The notes beneath the pieces are model-generated. The model was not told the DNA's origin. It was given only the letters and a program-made list of their open reading frames with translations, and did no database searches. DNA of 64,000 bases from Ectopseudomonas toyotomiensis (GTDB lineage: Bacteria; Pseudomonadota; Gammaproteobacteria; Pseudomonadales; Pseudomonadaceae), in NCBI RefSeq assembly GCF_900115695.1, contig NZ_FOXK01000002.1:124001-188000 (forward strand), written 5' to 3'. This document shows positions 50,750 to 63,599 of the stretch, one piece after another (within the stretch, counting starts at the first letter, position 1; every line of letters begins with the position of its first letter). Both the position numbers and the translations under genes were made by a program.

Positions 50750-52123
50750 TTAGTCGACTACCCGATAGCAGGGCTCATAGGCACTGCCACCCGGCAGCTT
50801 CATGCGGTGCTGTTCGACGAAGGCCTGCAGCAGGCGATCCAGCGGGCGCATGATGGTGGTTTCGCCGCGAATCTCGTAGGGACCATGTTCCTCGATCAGG
50901 CGGATGCCGTTTTCCTTGACGTTGCCCGCAACGATGCCGGAGAACGCGCGACGCAGGTTGGCGGCCAGGTGATGCAGTGGCTGCTCGCGGGTGAGGTTGA
51001 GGCTGGCCATCGCTTCGTGGGTCGGTTCGAAGGGGTGCTGGAAGCTTTCGTCGATCTTCAGCAGCCAGTTGAAGTGGAAGGCGTCATTGCGCTCACGGCG
51101 GAACTGGCGCACGGCTTTGATGCCGACGGCCATCTCGCGGGCGACTTCGGCCGGGTCGTTGACGATCATGCGATAGCGCTGCTGTGCGGCCTCACCGAGA
51201 GTCGCCCCGATGAAGTCATGCAGCTGCTGCAGATACGGTCCGGCGCTCTTCGGGCCGGTCAGTATGACCGGGAAGGGCAGGTCCTGGTTGTCCGGGTGGG
51301 TGAGGATACCCAGCAGGTAGAGGAACTCTTCGGCCGTGCCAGCGCCGCCGGGGAAGATGATGATGCCGTGGCCGACGCGGACGAAGGCTTCCAGGCGCTT
51401 CTCGATGTCCGGCAGGATCACCAGCTCGTTGACGATCGGATTCGGCGCTTCGGCGGCAATGATGCCCGGCTCGGTCAGGCCCAGGTAGCGGCCCTTGAGG
51501 TTGCGCTGCTTGGCGTGGCTGATGGTGGCACCCTTCATCGGCCCCTTCATCACGCCCGGGCCGCAACCGGTGCAGATGTCCAGGCCGCGCAGACCGAGCT
51601 CGTGGCCGACCTTCTTGGTGTACTTGTATTCCTCGGTGCTGATCGAGTGGCCGCCCCAGCACACCACCATCTTAGGCTCTACGCCGCTACGCAGGGTCTG
51701 GGCGTTGCGCAGCAGGTGGAAGACGTAATCGGTGATGCCTTCGGAGCTGTCCAGGTCGATGCGCTTGTTCTCCAGCTCACTCTGCGTGTAGACGATGTCG
51801 CGCAGGGCGCTGAACAGCATCTCGCGGGTGCTGGCGATCATCTCGCCATCGACGAAGGCGTCGGCCGGCGCGTTGATCAGTTCCAGGCGGATGCCGCGAT
51901 CCTGCTGGTGAATCTTCACTTCGAAGTCCGGGTAGGCCTCGAGGATGGTCTTGGCGTTGTCGCTGTGCGAGCCGGTGTTGAGGATCGCCAGTGCGCACTG
52001 GCGGAACAGGCGATAAACGCTACCGGAGCCGGTTTCGCGCAGTTGCTGCACTTCGCGCTGCGAGAGGGTTTCCAGGCTGCCCTTGGGGCTGACTGAGGCG
52101 TTGATCTTGGTGCGTTTGAGCAT
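50750..52123 (-). CDS. ppnN: Pyrimidine/purine nucleotide 5'-monophosphate nucleosidase PpnN
   Basis: A 457-residue protein with a central LOG/Rossmann domain: VVCWGGHSIS, CTGCGPGVMKGPMKGA and the PGGxGT motif as IIIFPGGAGTAEEFLYL. N- and C-terminal extensions match PpnN (YgdH), which cleaves nucleoside monophosphates to base and ribose 5-phosphate and is controlled by (p)ppGpp in E. coli. Confidence 0.92.
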   Translation of the reverse strand: MLKRTKINASVSPKGSLETLSQREVQQLRETGSGSVYRLFRQCALAILNTGSHSDNAKTILEAYPDFEVKIHQQDRGIRLELINAPADAFVDGEMIASTREMLFSALRDIVYTQSELENKRIDLDSSEGITDYVFHLLRNAQTLRSGVEPKMVVCWGGHSISTEEYKYTKKVGHELGLRGLDICTGCGPGVMKGPMKGATISHAKQRNLKGRYLGLTEPGIIAAEAPNPIVNELVILPDIEKRLEAFVRVGHGIIIFPGGAGTAEEFLYLLGILTHPDNQDLPFPVILTGPKSAGPYLQQLHDFIGATLGEAAQQRYRMIVNDPAEVAREMAVGIKAVRQFRRERNDAFHFNWLLKIDESFQHPFEPTHEAMASLNLTREQPLHHLAANLRRAFSGIVAGNVKENGIRLIEEHGPYEIRGETTIMRPLDRLLQAFVEQHRMKLPGGSAYEPCYRVVD

Positions 52124-52205
52124 GAGGGGCGATCCTTCGGCGGCAAGGCGGGAGGGCGAAGCGAGCAGGCTACCCAGGGTGGGCAGCCTGTGAGTAAGCG
52201 GCCTG

Positions 52206-53051
52206 CTAACGCGGCAGCTTGAGATTGTTCCAGATGGCCAAGCTGGGGCCGGCCAGGTTCATGCTGTAGAAGTGCAGGCCGGGCGCGCCGCCTTGCAGCA
52301 GGCGTTCGCACATCTCGGTGATGACCTGCTCGCCGAAGGCGCGAATGCTGTCGGCATCGTCGCCGTAGGCTTCCAGTTGCTTGCGTACCCAGCGTGGGAT
52401 TTCCGCACCGCAGGCGTCGGAGAAGCGCGCCAGCTTGCTGTAGTTGGTGATCGGCATGATGCCCGGCACCACCGGAATGTCCACGCCCAGTTTCTGCACG
52501 CGCTCGACGAAGTAGAAGTAGCTGTCGGCGTTGAAGAAGTACTGAGTGATGGCGCTGTCGGCGCCGGCCTTGGCCTTGCGCACGAAGTTGGCGATGTCGT
52601 CCTCGAAGTTGCGCGCCTGCGGGTGCATCTCCGGGTAGGCGGCGATTTCGATATGGAAGTGATCACCGGTTTCAGTGCGAATGAACTCGACCAGTTCATT
52701 GGCGTAGCGCAGCTCGCCGCTGGCCATGCCCATGCCGGATGGCAGGTCACCGCGCAGGGCAACGATGCGCTTGATGCCGGCATTCTTGTACAGGTTCAGC
52801 AGCTCGCGCAGTTCGGCCTTGCTGTCACCCACGCAGGACAGGTGCGGGGCGGTGGGCACCTTGATCTCGCCATCGAGCTGCAGCACGGTGTTGAGGGTGC
52901 GGTCGCGGGTCGAACCGCCGGCGCCGTAAGTGCAGGAGAAGAAATCGGGGTTGTAGGTCGCCAGCTGGCGCGCCACGTCCATCAGTTTTTCATGCCCGGC
53001 TTCGGTCTTGGTGGGGAAGAACTCGAAGCTGTAGCGGCGTTCTTGGCTCAT
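52206..53051 (-). CDS. metF: 5,10-methylenetetrahydrofolate reductase
   Basis: A 281-residue TIM-barrel flavoprotein: SFEFFPTKTEAGHEKL, CTYGAGGSTRDRT, LRGDLPSGM and FVRKAKAGADSAITQYFFNA. It supplies 5-methyl-THF for remethylation of homocysteine. It is 99 bp downstream of ahcY on the same strand, with a palindromic repeat between them, so the two may be cotranscribed and share the riboswitch-controlled promoter. Start ATG 53051. Confidence 0.95.
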   Translation of the reverse strand: MSQERRYSFEFFPTKTEAGHEKLMDVARQLATYNPDFFSCTYGAGGSTRDRTLNTVLQLDGEIKVPTAPHLSCVGDSKAELRELLNLYKNAGIKRIVALRGDLPSGMGMASGELRYANELVEFIRTETGDHFHIEIAAYPEMHPQARNFEDDIANFVRKAKAGADSAITQYFFNADSYFYFVERVQKLGVDIPVVPGIMPITNYSKLARFSDACGAEIPRWVRKQLEAYGDDADSIRAFGEQVITEMCERLLQGGAPGLHFYSMNLAGPSLAIWNNLKLPR

Positions 53052-53071
53052 AGGGTTTCTAGCCTTGGAGA

Positions 53072-53148
53072 CGTAGGGTGGATGGCGTTTTTCCATCCAC
53101 CTTGCGGGAAGTCGGCGGTGGATAAGCCAGGGGCTTACCCACCCTACG
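53072..53148. repeat. Compound palindrome between ahcY and metF
   Basis: Outer arms CGTAGGGTGG (53072-53081) and CCACCCTACG (53139-53148) enclose two smaller hairpins (TGGATGG/CCATCCA and a GATAAGCC/GGCTTACC-type one). A family distinct from the GTAGGGTGCGC element though its tips are similar. As RNA it could set relative metF expression. Confidence 0.75.
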
Positions 53149-53150
53149 CA

Positions 53151-55257
<2,107 letters not shown>

Positions 55258-55300
55258 TCGATATCTGCCGCTGACTGTGACGATGAGCTAGAAAGGCGCG

Positions 55301-55314
55301 TGACTGATCAGTCA
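55301..55314. promoter_or_regulatory. 14-bp perfect palindrome upstream of the chemoreceptor gene
   Basis: TGACTGATCAGTCA, 122 bp before the receptor start, in a 179-bp gap otherwise without recognisable features. Possibly a regulator site. Confidence 0.3.
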
Positions 55315-55436
55315 TTGCTCCGTTCTGGTGCGCTTTATGAGGCCAATCAGCCTGTAGGGCGGCTGGCCGCTGGCCACGTTCTTGCTTGCTCCCGATTATT
55401 TGGCGGGGTTTCCCGCCGTCTGCCAGGGAGCCGCTC

Positions 55437-57026
55437 ATGTCCGCCACCGCTTTTTTCGATCGCCTGCTCTGCGCCATCGGCCTGCGCACTCTGAATCAGC
55501 AGTTTCTGTTTTCCTATGCGCTGATGTTTCTGCTCGCGGTGGTCGCCTCGGTGGCACTGTACCTGAGCATGTCGGTGTCGCCGGAAACCATCAATGTTGC
55601 CGGCGCGCAGCGCATGCTCAGCCAGAAGATGACCAAGGAGGCGCTGTTGCTGCGTGAAGGCGTCCTGCCTGCTGCGACGCTGGAAGCCACCATGGCGCAG
55701 TTCGATGCTGCCCATCGCGACCTGCTGAGTGGCAACGCGGCGCGCAATATCAGTGCCATCGCCGAGCCCAGCGTCCAGGCGCAAATGAACAAGGTCGGTG
55801 GTCTCTGGCAGGGCTTTCGTACTCAGCTGCAGCGCGTTGTTGCGGGCGATGCGGCAGTCGACCTCAAGGCCCTGGAGCAGCACTCGGTCGAGCTGCTGCG
55901 CGAGATGAACCAGGCCGTCGGTTTGATGGCTGCCCACGCTGAAGGCAGCCAGCGCCGCCAGATGTGGCTGGCGTTCGGTTGCGTGCTGGGCATTCTGGCG
56001 CTGGTGGTGCTGGGCCGTCAGTTCGGCCTGCGCCCGCTGATGCACAACCTCAATGCGGTGGAGGGGGCGCTGACCCGGGTCGGCTCCGGCGACTTCACGC
56101 GTAGCCTGGATGGTCGTCAGGGTGACAACGAGATCGGCCGCATCTTCGCGGGTTACAACCGCATGCAGGAGCAGGTGCGTGGCTTGCTGGCGGAGGTCAA
56201 GCGCAGTGGTGAGCGTACTGGCGAGTACGTCGGCAGCGTGGTCGGTGCTGCGCAGTCGGCGGGCAATGGTGTGCGTCGTCAGTACGAGGATCTCGATCAG
56301 GTCGCCACCGCGATGAATGAAATGAGCGCCACCGTCGCCGAGGTGGCGCGTCACGCTGCCCATGCAGCCGAGTCGGCACGCAGTGCCGATGATTGTGCAC
56401 AGAGCGGCAAGCAGGTGGTGCAGCGTAGTGCGGTGCAGATCGCCGAACTGGTGGAACAGCTGCAGCGCAGTGGCGAGCAGGTACAACGTCTGGAGGCCGA
56501 AACCGGTGGTGTCGGCAAGGTGCTCGAAGTGATCACCGGTATCGCCGAACAGACCAATCTGCTGGCACTCAACGCGGCCATCGAGGCCGCACGCGCCGGC
56601 GAGGCAGGGCGTGGCTTCGCCGTGGTCGCCGACGAGGTGCGCACCCTGGCCAGTCGCACCCAGCAATCGACTGGCGAAATCCAGGCGATCATCCAGCGTT
56701 TACAGGGCGGTGCGCGTGATGCGGTTCTGGCGATGCAGCGCAGCGCGGCCCTGGCCGACGGCAACCTCCAGCACATTCGTCAGGCCAGTGAGGCGCTGGA
56801 GACCATCGTCGGGGCAGTGGATGGCATCAATGCTCTGAATGCGCAAATCGCCACGGCCGCAGAACAGCAGAGCCAGGTGGCGCAGGAGATCGACCAGCGG
56901 GTAACGCACATCTCCAGCCTGGCCGAGCGCAGCCAGGGCGAGACCGAGAGCGTGGTGCAGGTCAGTGCGCAGATTCAGGGCGAGGTGCAGCAGCTCAACA
57001 GCCAACTGGGGCGCTTCCGCACCTGA
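55437..57026 (+). CDS. Methyl-accepting chemotaxis protein with PilJ-type sensor
   Basis: A 529-residue chemoreceptor. Membrane segments lie near 25-45 ([20 protein letters not shown]) and 180-200 ([16 protein letters not shown]). The periplasmic loop begins with [20 protein letters not shown], the P-box-like start of the PilJ/NarX type sensor, which in Pseudomonas McpN (PA2788) binds nitrate. HAMP and signalling domain follow, with canonical hairpin tip [20 protein letters not shown]. Start ATG 55437 has CAGGGAG upstream. Ligand inferred only by family; nitrate/nitrite is a reasonable guess. Confidence 0.87.
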   Translation: MSATAFFDRLLCAIGLRTLNQQFLFSYALMFLLAVVASVALYLSMSVSPETINVAGAQRMLSQKMTKEALLLREGVLPAATLEATMAQFDAAHRDLLSGNAARNISAIAEPSVQAQMNKVGGLWQGFRTQLQRVVAGDAAVDLKALEQHSVELLREMNQAVGLMAAHAEGSQRRQMWLAFGCVLGILALVVLGRQFGLRPLMHNLNAVEGALTRVGSGDFTRSLDGRQGDNEIGRIFAGYNRMQEQVRGLLAEVKRSGERTGEYVGSVVGAAQSAGNGVRRQYEDLDQVATAMNEMSATVAEVARHAAHAAESARSADDCAQSGKQVVQRSAVQIAELVEQLQRSGEQVQRLEAETGGVGKVLEVITGIAEQTNLLALNAAIEAARAGEAGRGFAVVADEVRTLASRTQQSTGEIQAIIQRLQGGARDAVLAMQRSAALADGNLQHIRQASEALETIVGAVDGINALNAQIATAAEQQSQVAQEIDQRVTHISSLAERSQGETESVVQVSAQIQGEVQQLNSQLGRFRT

Positions 57027-57137
57027 ACCCTGGCTGACCAACGCATACAAACGACAGCTGTTGTGACAAGAGGTCGCTTGGCCCGACCGGGGCGAGCCGC
57101 GATACTGGCGGCCCCTTGTCGCCCGGAAGTCGTGTCG

Positions 57138-57587
57138 ATGACCCTGAAGAAACTCCTGCTGCTCACCTGCGCCTGCCTGACCCTGGCTGCTTGCGGTGGG
57201 GTCGACCCTGATTCGCCATTGGGCAAGCGCCAAGCCGCGTTCAAGGAGATGCTCAAGGTCAGCGAAGACCTCGGTGGGATGCTGCGCAATCGTATTCCCT
57301 ACGACGAAGCCGCATTCATCAGCGGCGCCGCCGAGCTGGAGCGTCTGTCCCACGAGCCTTGGCAGCACTTTCCGCAGGTACGTGACGACGAGCGCAGCAA
57401 GGCCAATGCCGAGGTCTGGCAGCGCCAGGAGCAGTTCCAGAAGATGGCGCGTGATCTGGAGCAGGCCACTGCCGCACTGGTACAGGTCACGACCGCGCCG
57501 CCGCTACGTCGCTCCGAGCTGGAGCCGGCGGTGCAGGCCGTCGAGGACAGTTGCGAGGCGTGCCACAAGGCGTTTCGCGCTTACTGA
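57138..57587 (+). CDS. Lipoprotein cytochrome c'-like protein
   Basis: A 149-residue protein with a lipoprotein signal (LTCACLTLAACGG; lipobox LAAC, Gly at +2 suggesting the outer membrane) and a single C-terminal haem motif CEACH in VEDSCEACHKAFRAY, as in class II cytochromes c. Cytochromes c' bind NO or handle electrons in the periplasm; most are soluble, so membrane tethering is unusual. Stops overlap by seven bases with the convergent DUF1090 gene. Confidence 0.82.
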   Translation: MTLKKLLLLTCACLTLAACGGVDPDSPLGKRQAAFKEMLKVSEDLGGMLRNRIPYDEAAFISGAAELERLSHEPWQHFPQVRDDERSKANAEVWQRQEQFQKMARDLEQATAALVQVTTAPPLRRSELEPAVQAVEDSCEACHKAFRAY

Positions 57588-57976
57588 TCAGCGCGCGCTT
57601 CGGCCTCGGCCTGCTCCAGTTCGGCGCGTGCCTCGGCCAGTTTGGCCTGACGCTTGGCGATCTTCTCCTGATCTCCCTTGCCCATGGCTTCACGCAGCTC
57701 CATCTCGCGCTCCTGCACTTCCTCCCGGGCTTCCTTGACGCTGGCCAGGCGCTCCTTGTGCAGCGACGCGTCATCGCAATGGGCATCGACATTGCCCAGT
57801 GCTCGTTGCAGTCCATCCAGCTCTCGTGAGTTGCCGCTCTTGTGCGCTGCGTCGATCTTCTCCTGGAGCACCTGGCGTTTGACGGCGCAGCCGCTATCGC
57901 CCTCGGCGGCCAGAATCGGTGTGACGTTCAGGTTGGCGGCCAGCAGCAGGCCGAGCAAAGCGGTTTGACGGATCAT
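57581..57976 (-). CDS. DUF1090 periplasmic protein (YqjC type)
   Basis: A 131-residue protein with signal peptide (TALLGLLLAANLNVTPILAA) followed by a charged, almost fully alpha-helical chain with two Cys (GCAV and HCDD). The pattern AVKRQVLQEKIDAA ... NSRELDGLQRAL is typical of DUF1090. Function unknown. Convergent, 7-bp overlap with the cytochrome gene. Confidence 0.82.
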   Translation of the reverse strand: MIRQTALLGLLLAANLNVTPILAAEGDSGCAVKRQVLQEKIDAAHKSGNSRELDGLQRALGNVDAHCDDASLHKERLASVKEAREEVQEREMELREAMGKGDQEKIAKRQAKLAEARAELEQAEAEARADQ

Positions 57977-58060
57977 GGTCTCTCCTCGTGAAGGTCTACT
58001 TCGAAGTGACCCTGGTTGCCGCGCGAGGTTCGACCCGATTGAGCCATCTGCTGACCTGGG

Positions 58061-59944
<1,884 letters not shown>

Positions 59945-59967
59945 TCAACCCTTAGAGGTCTTCACTG

Positions 59968-60279
59968 ATGCGTATTGTTTCCGTTGCCTGCTTCACCGCT
60001 CTGGCTTTCGCCGCTCTGCCTGCTCATGCTGCCGAGGTCGCCTCGATCCAGGCCAAATGTCAGGAGCAGATGGCTGCCAATCAGGACGGTCTGGCTCAGC
60101 TCAAGCAGTTGGCAGCATTGGCTGGCAACGACAAGGCCAATGAAAACCTGGCTGCGCTCGATGGTGGCTGTGAGCGTCTCAGCGCCGAGGCCGATGCTTC
60201 CACTGAGGCTGCTGCACCTGATCAGCTGAATGCCACCAAGGATGCACTCAAGGGCCTGAGTTCGATGTTCGGCAAATAA
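59968..60279 (+). CDS. Small secreted protein of unknown function
   Basis: A 103-residue protein with a signal peptide (SVACFTALAFAALPAHAAEV, cleavage after AHA). The mature ~80 residues are helical, acidic, with two Cys about 25 residues apart. No family recognised. It ends at a strong terminator and is divergent from ligB; the 215-bp gap before it contains an AT-rich part that could hold its promoter. Confidence 0.7.
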   Translation: MRIVSVACFTALAFAALPAHAAEVASIQAKCQEQMAANQDGLAQLKQLAALAGNDKANENLAALDGGCERLSAEADASTEAAAPDQLNATKDALKGLSSMFGK

Positions 60280-60293
60280 GCCCTCCAGGCACG

Positions 60294-60329
60294 AAAAAGC
60301 CCCGCCAGATCGCTCTGGCGGGGCTTTTT
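60294..60329. terminator. Bidirectional terminator between the small secreted protein and metK
   Basis: AAAAAGCCCCGCCAGA and TCTGGCGGGGCTTTTT form a near-perfect 16-bp hairpin with a 4-base loop; U tracts on both strands. Confidence 0.93.
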
Positions 60330-60341
60330 GCTTTCAGGAGC

Positions 60342-61532
<1,191 letters not shown>

Positions 61533-62534
61533 CTATCGGTTCCTTTCTTGCCGGAGGCTGAAGGCGCTGTGCGCATCGGGTTTGGCAAAGTGCCGTAATT
61601 GAATCTGAAAGCCGTTTTTCAGGCCTATGTACAGGCTTTCGCCGGGTGTCAGGCCGGCGGCCGTCGCCCAGCGCGCCAGGTCTTCCTGTTCGAAGCCGAG
61701 CCACAGGTCGCCGCAGGCTTCGCGCGCCCAGCTCTGGTCGTGGCTGCACAGTTCGCTGAGCAGCAGGCTGCCGCCGGGTGCGACCAGGGCAGCCAGCTTG
61801 CGAAAGGCTTCGGCCGGCGTGGCGAAGTGGTGCAGCACCATGTTCAGCACCACGCAATCGGCCGTGACTGGTGCGTCCTGCAGCGCATCGGCCAGTTTCA
61901 GCTCGACGTTATCCAGGCCCTCGGCGGCGCAGCGTTGGCTGGCCAGTTCGAGCATAGCCGGGCTGTTGTCCAGTGCCGTGACCTGGGCGAAGCGCCGTGC
62001 CAGTTCAGGCAGGAAGGCGCCATCGCCGGGGCCAATTTCCAGTGCCGTGGCACCGGCGCTGAAATGCAGGGCATCGAGCAGGGAGAGCAGGCTGTCGCGG
62101 TACTGCGGCAAACCGGCGATCAGATCCTGCTGGGCCTGGAAGCTGCTGGCCATGCGCGCGAAGAAGTCGCGGCTGACGGTGGCGCGTTGCTGATGCACGG
62201 CGGCAATACGCGTTTGCACATCGCCGGGCAGCGGCAGTTCGTCGATATCGTCCAGCAGGGCGGCGTGCAAGCGGCCATTGGGCAGCGCGCGGCGGTAGAA
62301 GATCGCGTTGCCTTCACGGCGCGTGGCCACCAGGCCGGCCTGGGCCAGCACTTTGAGGTGGTGGCTCATGCCTGACTGACCAATAGCGAAGATCTGCGCC
62401 AGCTCCAGCACGCCAAACGAATCGTTGCTCAGGGTGCGCAGCACGTTCAGGCGCAGCGGATCGCCGCCGGCCTTGCACAGGGCGGCGAGCTCGTCGCAGG
62501 GGTCGAAATCCAACTGGGATGCGCGCAGGGTCAT
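61533..62534 (-). CDS. ArsR-type regulator fused to a SAM-dependent methyltransferase domain
   Basis: A 333-residue two-domain protein. Residues ~10-95 are an ArsR winged helix (LAQIFAIGQSGMSHHLKVLA, GNAIFYRRALPNG); residues ~140-320 are a class I methyltransferase fold with the SAM motif ALEIGPGDGAFLPELARRFA and NMVLHHFATPAEAF. The direct coupling to metK suggests it senses SAM or SAH rather than metals, like the SahR-type regulators known from other Proteobacteria. ATG 62534 is preferred over 62564 because the predicted promoter lies between them. A perfect 36-bp palindrome upstream is its likely operator. Confidence 0.87.
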   Translation of the reverse strand: MTLRASQLDFDPCDELAALCKAGGDPLRLNVLRTLSNDSFGVLELAQIFAIGQSGMSHHLKVLAQAGLVATRREGNAIFYRRALPNGRLHAALLDDIDELPLPGDVQTRIAAVHQQRATVSRDFFARMASSFQAQQDLIAGLPQYRDSLLSLLDALHFSAGATALEIGPGDGAFLPELARRFAQVTALDNSPAMLELASQRCAAEGLDNVELKLADALQDAPVTADCVVLNMVLHHFATPAEAFRKLAALVAPGGSLLLSELCSHDQSWAREACGDLWLGFEQEDLARWATAAGLTPGESLYIGLKNGFQIQLRHFAKPDAHSAFSLRQERNR

Positions 62535-62542
62535 GGGGGCGC

Positions 62543-62571
62543 AGTCTAGTCGGTCATTTTTCATACAGCAA
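62543..62571 (-). promoter_or_regulatory. Predicted promoter of the regulator-metK operon
   Basis: Minus-strand TTGCTG (62566-62571), 17-base spacer, TAGACT (62543-62548). Its -35 box overlaps the edge of the 36-bp palindrome, so a repressor bound there would block it. The implied transcript would begin very close to ATG 62534. Confidence 0.4.
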
Positions 62572-62604
62572 TACCAATATCAAAAAGTTTTGATATTGGT
62601 ATTG
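62569..62604. promoter_or_regulatory. 36-bp perfect palindrome, likely operator of the ArsR-type regulator
   Basis: CAATACCAATATCAAAA (62569-62585) and TTTTGATATTGGTATTG (62588-62604) are exact inverse copies around AG. It is strikingly AT-rich here and contains the ATATCAAAA...TTTTGATAT core of ArsR-type sites. It lies between the metK-operon regulator and the end of the next LysR gene. Confidence 0.7.
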
Positions 62605-62607
62605 GGG

Positions 62608-63489
62608 CTAGCCTGGTGCCTGGCTCAGTTGCAGAAAAGCGGCGGGGGCCGGGCTCAGGCTGGTGCCGAGTCGCCACAGCACATGCAGTTCACGCTCGAT
62701 CTGCAGGTCCTGCACTGTCAAGCGCTGGAGTTCGCCGCTGGCCAGTTCACGTTCGACCACCCGCTGCGACAGCCAGGCGATGCCTTGGTCGTCGGCGAGC
62801 AGGCGTTTGAGCGCTTCGGTGCTGCCGATGGCCATGCCGGCCTGTGGCTCCAAGCCGTGGTCGCGATAGGCCTGCTCGATGCTGGCGCGAGCGCCGGAGC
62901 CAGGTTCGCGCATGTACAGCGGGTACGCCTGCAGGTCGCGGGCCTCAAGGCGCTCGGCCCTGGCCAGCGGGTGCAGCGGCGATGCCACCGGAAGCAGGGC
63001 ATCGCGCGCCAGCAGGCGATGCGCGTAGTCGGCCTGGGCGAACGAGCCTTCGACGAAGCCCAGGCTGATGCGGCCTTCGTCCAGTTGTCGGGTCACGACG
63101 TCGGTGTTGCTCACCTCCAGGCTGACGAATATCTGTGGATGCAGGGCGCGAAAACGGGTGAGCAGGGGCGGCAGCAGGTAGGCGCCGAGCGTGGCGCTGG
63201 CGCCCAGATGCAGCTCGCCCTGCTCCAGCTGGGCGAAGTCACGCAAGTCGCGTTCGGCGGCGCGCTCCAGGGCGAAGATGCGCCGCGCATAGTCATGCAG
63301 GCGTAGGCCACCTTCGGTCAGTCGCACGCCGCGCGGCTGGCGATCGAACAGGCGCAGGTCGAGGCTGGCTTCGAGGTCGCGAATCTCCCGCGTTACGGCA
63401 GGCTGGCTGATATGCAGGCGCTCGGCTCCGGCGCTGATGCTGCCGGCTTCTGCCACGGCCAGAAAGACCTTGAGATGGTGCAGGTTCAT
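62608..63489 (-). CDS. LysR-family transcriptional regulator
   Basis: A 293-residue LysR regulator: helix-turn-helix at residues 15-40 (AEAGSISAGAERLHISQPAV), then the effector domain (LHLGASATLGAYLLPPLLTR), a CysB/Cbl-like subgroup layout. It is divergent from the TDT-family exporter across 110 bp and probably controls it. I use ATG 63489, the family start (MNLHHLKVFLAV); an in-frame extension to 63579 would run through the promoter region. Confidence 0.87.
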   Translation of the reverse strand: MNLHHLKVFLAVAEAGSISAGAERLHISQPAVTREIRDLEASLDLRLFDRQPRGVRLTEGGLRLHDYARRIFALERAAERDLRDFAQLEQGELHLGASATLGAYLLPPLLTRFRALHPQIFVSLEVSNTDVVTRQLDEGRISLGFVEGSFAQADYAHRLLARDALLPVASPLHPLARAERLEARDLQAYPLYMREPGSGARASIEQAYRDHGLEPQAGMAIGSTEALKRLLADDQGIAWLSQRVVERELASGELQRLTVQDLQIERELHVLWRLGTSLSPAPAAFLQLSQAPG

Positions 63490-63493
63490 GGTT

Positions 63494-63518
63494 AATGCAT
63501 AAATGAAAAGTATGCATT
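63494..63518. promoter_or_regulatory. Candidate LysR operator between the regulator and the exporter
   Basis: AATGCATA (63494-63501) and TATGCATT (63511-63518) form an 8-bp-arm dyad with 9 bases between, directly upstream of the LysR start in an AT-rich divergent gap. Confidence 0.45.
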
Positions 63519-63599
63519 CAATGCTGAATATGTATTTTTCATATGGCAAGCCAATTCTTACTCTTGTGCCATCACTCATGTCACGGGACCACCCGACTC

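Noticed and set aside
61533..61620. SAM riboswitch before metK
   Set aside because: There is no leader: the regulator's stop codon touches the metK start codon, so no room for an aptamer.
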